Assembly (NCBI GenBank): GCA_028690755.1
Contig: JAQVAO010000036.1
Coordinates: 1-6,528, forward strand
Length of the DNA stretch: 6,528 nucleotides
Origin: Patescibacteria group bacterium
GTDB taxonomy: Bacteria; Patescibacteriota; UBA1384; XYA2-FULL-43-10; CAINNR01
Direction of reading: 5' to 3'
Positions 4,732-6,528 of the stretch are shown here, one piece after another. Each line of letters starts with the position of its first letter. Within the stretch, counting starts at the first letter, position 1. The notes under the pieces are model-generated. The model was not told the DNA's origin. It worked only from the letters and a program-made list of their open reading frames with translations, and made no database searches. Position numbers and translations under genes: made by a program.

Positions 4732-6528
4732 AGAGTTATTTACGTTACGGAATTTAGATTTTTCCAAACACCAGATAGGAAGGTTTGGACCCCTAATTTA
4801 CATCGATACGATTGGTGGTCAAGGCTTTTGGACGTTTTTTCTGATGTTTTGGTGGTCGCTAGAGTTGATTTTGTGGAAAGTGTTCCGGGAGATTTTTCAC
4901 GAGCTGATGGATATGGTGTGAAGTTTTATAAATTGCCCTATTACATTGGCCCATTAGGTTGGGTAGCAAATTATCGAAAAATTATTTCAGAAATAAATAA
5001 AATCAACTTCTTTGGTTCTGCGGTAATATTAAGTATGCCTGGGATAATCTCGTATTTAGTTTATCGCAGTTTAAATGGCTATCCCTATTCTGTCTACGTG
5101 ATAGGTGACCCCAATATGGTATTTTCGAGGGGTGTGTCAAAACATCCCCTGAGACCAATTATCAGATATTTATTTACCCGCCATCAGAAAACTGTTTGTC
5201 ATAATGCCTCAGTTATTAGTTATGTTACAAAAAATGATCTTCAAAAGCGATACCCCACACAAAAAAAAATTAAAAGTTTTCGCTTCTCTGATGTGGATTT
5301 AAATATAAATGATTATGCAAATAAGGGGAAAAAATATGTAAAATCTAAAAAAATAAAATTAGTTTTTGTCGGCATGTTTTTCGAATTGTATAAAAATCAG
5401 CTCAATCTAATTAGGGCGCTGAAAATTCTAAAAAAGTTTGATTTAGATTTTGAGCTCTCAATGATTGGTGATGGTAGATATTTGAATATTTGTAAAAAAA
5501 TGGCCCAAAAATTATCTTTAGAAAATGTTTCTTTTTTAGGCGCGTTGCCAAAATGGAAAATGATCGATCAAATGAGAAAATCAGATATTTTCATTTTACC
5601 TAGCCGTGCAGAGGGTTTGCCTAGGGCAATAATCCAAGCAATGGCCCAGGGAATAGTTTGTTTAGCCACTAATGTTGGTGGAATATCGGACATTTTAAAT
5701 CCGGAACAACTAATTAAGACAGGTAATCCTATTGATATTGCAAACAAAATTATCGATTTATCAATGAACCCGAAAGAAATGACTCGAATTGCTTCAAGAA
5801 ATTTAAAATTATCCAAGCAATTTTCAGAAAGTAATCAACAAAGAAAGAGAGTTGAGTTTTATAATCAGATCAGAAAAGTCTCAGAGTCATATAGGTCAAA
5901 ATCTTTTAAAACCAGTTCTCCAGAGATTTCCGTCATCATGTCTGCGTATAATTCAGCAAAATATATTAAAGAAGCAGTAGAGTCAATCTTATTTCAGAGT
6001 TTTGGAAATTTTGAGTTTATAATAATTGACGATGGTTCAACTGATGGTACAAAAAAGATACTTAAAGAATTTTCGCAGCAAGATCCCAGGATAAAATTAA
6101 TATGTCGCAGGAAAAATATTGGGCAACCGGGTTTTGTTCGAAATTTAAATTTTGGATTAAAAATTGCCAGAGGAAGGTATATCGCCAGAATGGATGCTGA
6201 TGATATTTCTAATAAATATCGGCTTGAAAAACAGTTAAGGTATCTCGAAAAAAACAAAAATGTTTTCTTGCTTGCAAGCTCTGCCGAGATAGTTAATTCG
6301 AAGGGAAAACATCTGTGGTTTGCAAAACTGCCACGACATCCTTATCTTTTACAAAAGCTCCAGGAGAGGAATTTAATCATGCATGACTCGATAATGTTTA
6401 TTAACGATAAAAGAACTTTTTATCGTGAAAAGATCCACTATGCTCAGGACTATGATTTTTATCTGAACATTATATCCAGGGAGAAAATAATTGAATCACT
6501 TCCTGAACCGTTGATAAGTGTAAGAATT
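4729..6528 (+). CDS. Two-domain glycosyltransferase, GT4 fused to GT2, C-terminus cut by window edge
   Basis: An open frame of 600 codons from ATG 4729 to the right edge without a stop. Residues 1 to about 375 form a GT-B, GT4-type enzyme: MRVIYVTEFRF at the start, VFVGMFFELYKNQ (212-224), MIGDGRY (245-251), SDIFILPSRAEGLPRA (285-300) and ATNVGGI. Its EX7E motif reads E295...Q303, with Gln for the second Glu. After a polar linker (about 376-398), residues 399-600 form a GT-A, GT2-type domain: EISVIMSAYN (399-408), IIIDDGSTDGT (431-441, D434/D435), a DXD-like MDADDIS (488-494) and AQDYDFYL (572-579), equivalent to the usual (E/Q)DYDLW block near the catalytic base. The linker holds no ATG, GTG or TTG, so a separate GT2 start is unlikely. 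The frame is closed upstream by TAG at 4681, and no Shine-Dalgarno precedes the ATG. It probably adds two sugars of the repeat unit in the cytoplasm. The last part of the GT2 domain lies outside the window. Confidence 0.9.
   Translation, partial: MRVIYVTEFRFFQTPDRKVWTPNLHRYDWWSRLLDVFSDVLVVARVDFVESVPGDFSRADGYGVKFYKLPYYIGPLGWVANYRKIISEINKINFFGSAVILSMPGIISYLVYRSLNGYPYSVYVIGDPNMVFSRGVSKHPLRPIIRYLFTRHQKTVCHNASVISYVTKNDLQKRYPTQKKIKSFRFSDVDLNINDYANKGKKYVKSKKIKLVFVGMFFELYKNQLNLIRALKILKKFDLDFELSMIGDGRYLNICKKMAQKLSLENVSFLGALPKWKMIDQMRKSDIFILPSRAEGLPRAIIQAMAQGIVCLATNVGGISDILNPEQLIKTGNPIDIANKIIDLSMNPKEMTRIASRNLKLSKQFSESNQQRKRVEFYNQIRKVSESYRSKSFKTSSPEISVIMSAYNSAKYIKEAVESILFQSFGNFEFIIIDDGSTDGTKKILKEFSQQDPRIKLICRRKNIGQPGFVRNLNFGLKIARGRYIARMDADDISNKYRLEKQLRYLEKNKNVFLLASSAEIVNSKGKHLWFAKLPRHPYLLQKLQERNLIMHDSIMFINDKRTFYREKIHYAQDYDFYLNIISREKIIESLPEPLISVRI
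4795..4822 (-). promoter_or_regulatory. Candidate sigma70-like promoter for the leftward operon
   Basis: Read on the minus strand, TTGACC (4822-4817) is followed after 16 bases by TAAATT (4800-4795), a fair match to -35 and -10 boxes. Transcription would begin near 4788, about 60 bases before ATG 4728. The site lies inside the coding sequence of the divergent fusion gene, as it must if the leftward operon has its own promoter here. In such AT-rich DNA a match of this quality can arise by chance. Confidence 0.3.

Noticed and set aside
4729..4767. TTG 4767 as the start of the leftward GT4
   Set aside because: It would add 13 polar residues and overlap the divergent gene by 39 bases. ATG 4728 sits directly before the first beta strand. 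It is not excluded, because neither start has a Shine-Dalgarno.
5568..6257. Two minus-strand open frames of 82 and 87 codons
   Set aside because: Both are antisense to the GT4-GT2 fusion, which is motif-rich across this region.
1..6528. CRISPR arrays, insertion sequences, tRNA genes and rho-independent terminators
   Set aside because: No regularly spaced repeats, transposase motifs, tRNA-like folds or GC stem plus T-run outside coding sequence were seen; T runs on the plus strand are Lys and Phe codons of the genes.

Overview
The window is a surface-polysaccharide (O-antigen or capsule type) gene cluster from a bacterium. The DNA is AT-rich (by eye about one third G+C), and the proteins are rich in Lys, Ile and Asn. 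The polyprenyl-phosphate sugar-phosphate transferase, Wzx-like flippase and O-antigen ligase/polymerase family protein together imply the undecaprenyl-phosphate, Wzx/Wzy-type pathway. None of the six gene starts has a convincing Shine-Dalgarno sequence. That would suit some Bacteroidota-like or candidate-phylum (Patescibacteria-type) bacteria, but the taxon cannot be fixed from this sequence.

Layout. Almost every base is coding, and no gap between genes exceeds a few bases. Five genes read leftward as one tightly overlapping operon. In transcription order they are: a GT4 glycosyltransferase (4728 to 3568), a Wzx-type flippase (3584 to 2355), an O-antigen ligase/polymerase family membrane protein (2358 to 1180), a GNAT acetyltransferase (1190 to 603) and a WecA/TagO-like initiating transferase (606 to the left edge, cut off). 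Successive genes overlap by 17, 4, 11 and 4 bases.

At 4728/4729 the strand switches with no spacer: the palindrome CATATG supplies the ATG of the leftward GT4 gene and the ATG of a rightward gene. The rightward gene is an uninterrupted 600-codon reading frame running off the right edge. It encodes a GT4-type glycosyltransferase followed, through a short linker, by a GT2-type glycosyltransferase, so it looks like a two-enzyme fusion.

Inferred joint role: the WecA/TagO-like enzyme loads a HexNAc-1-phosphate onto the lipid carrier, the GT4 and GT4-GT2 proteins extend the repeat unit, and the GNAT protein may acylate an amino sugar. Wzx flips the lipid-linked unit and the Wzy/WaaL-like protein polymerises or ligates it outside. 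The sugars cannot be named from the sequence. The most unusual points are the GT4-GT2 fusion, its Glu-to-Gln change in the EX7E motif, and the zero-spacing divergent starts. I found no RNA genes, mobile elements, CRISPR arrays, clear terminators or notable repeats.
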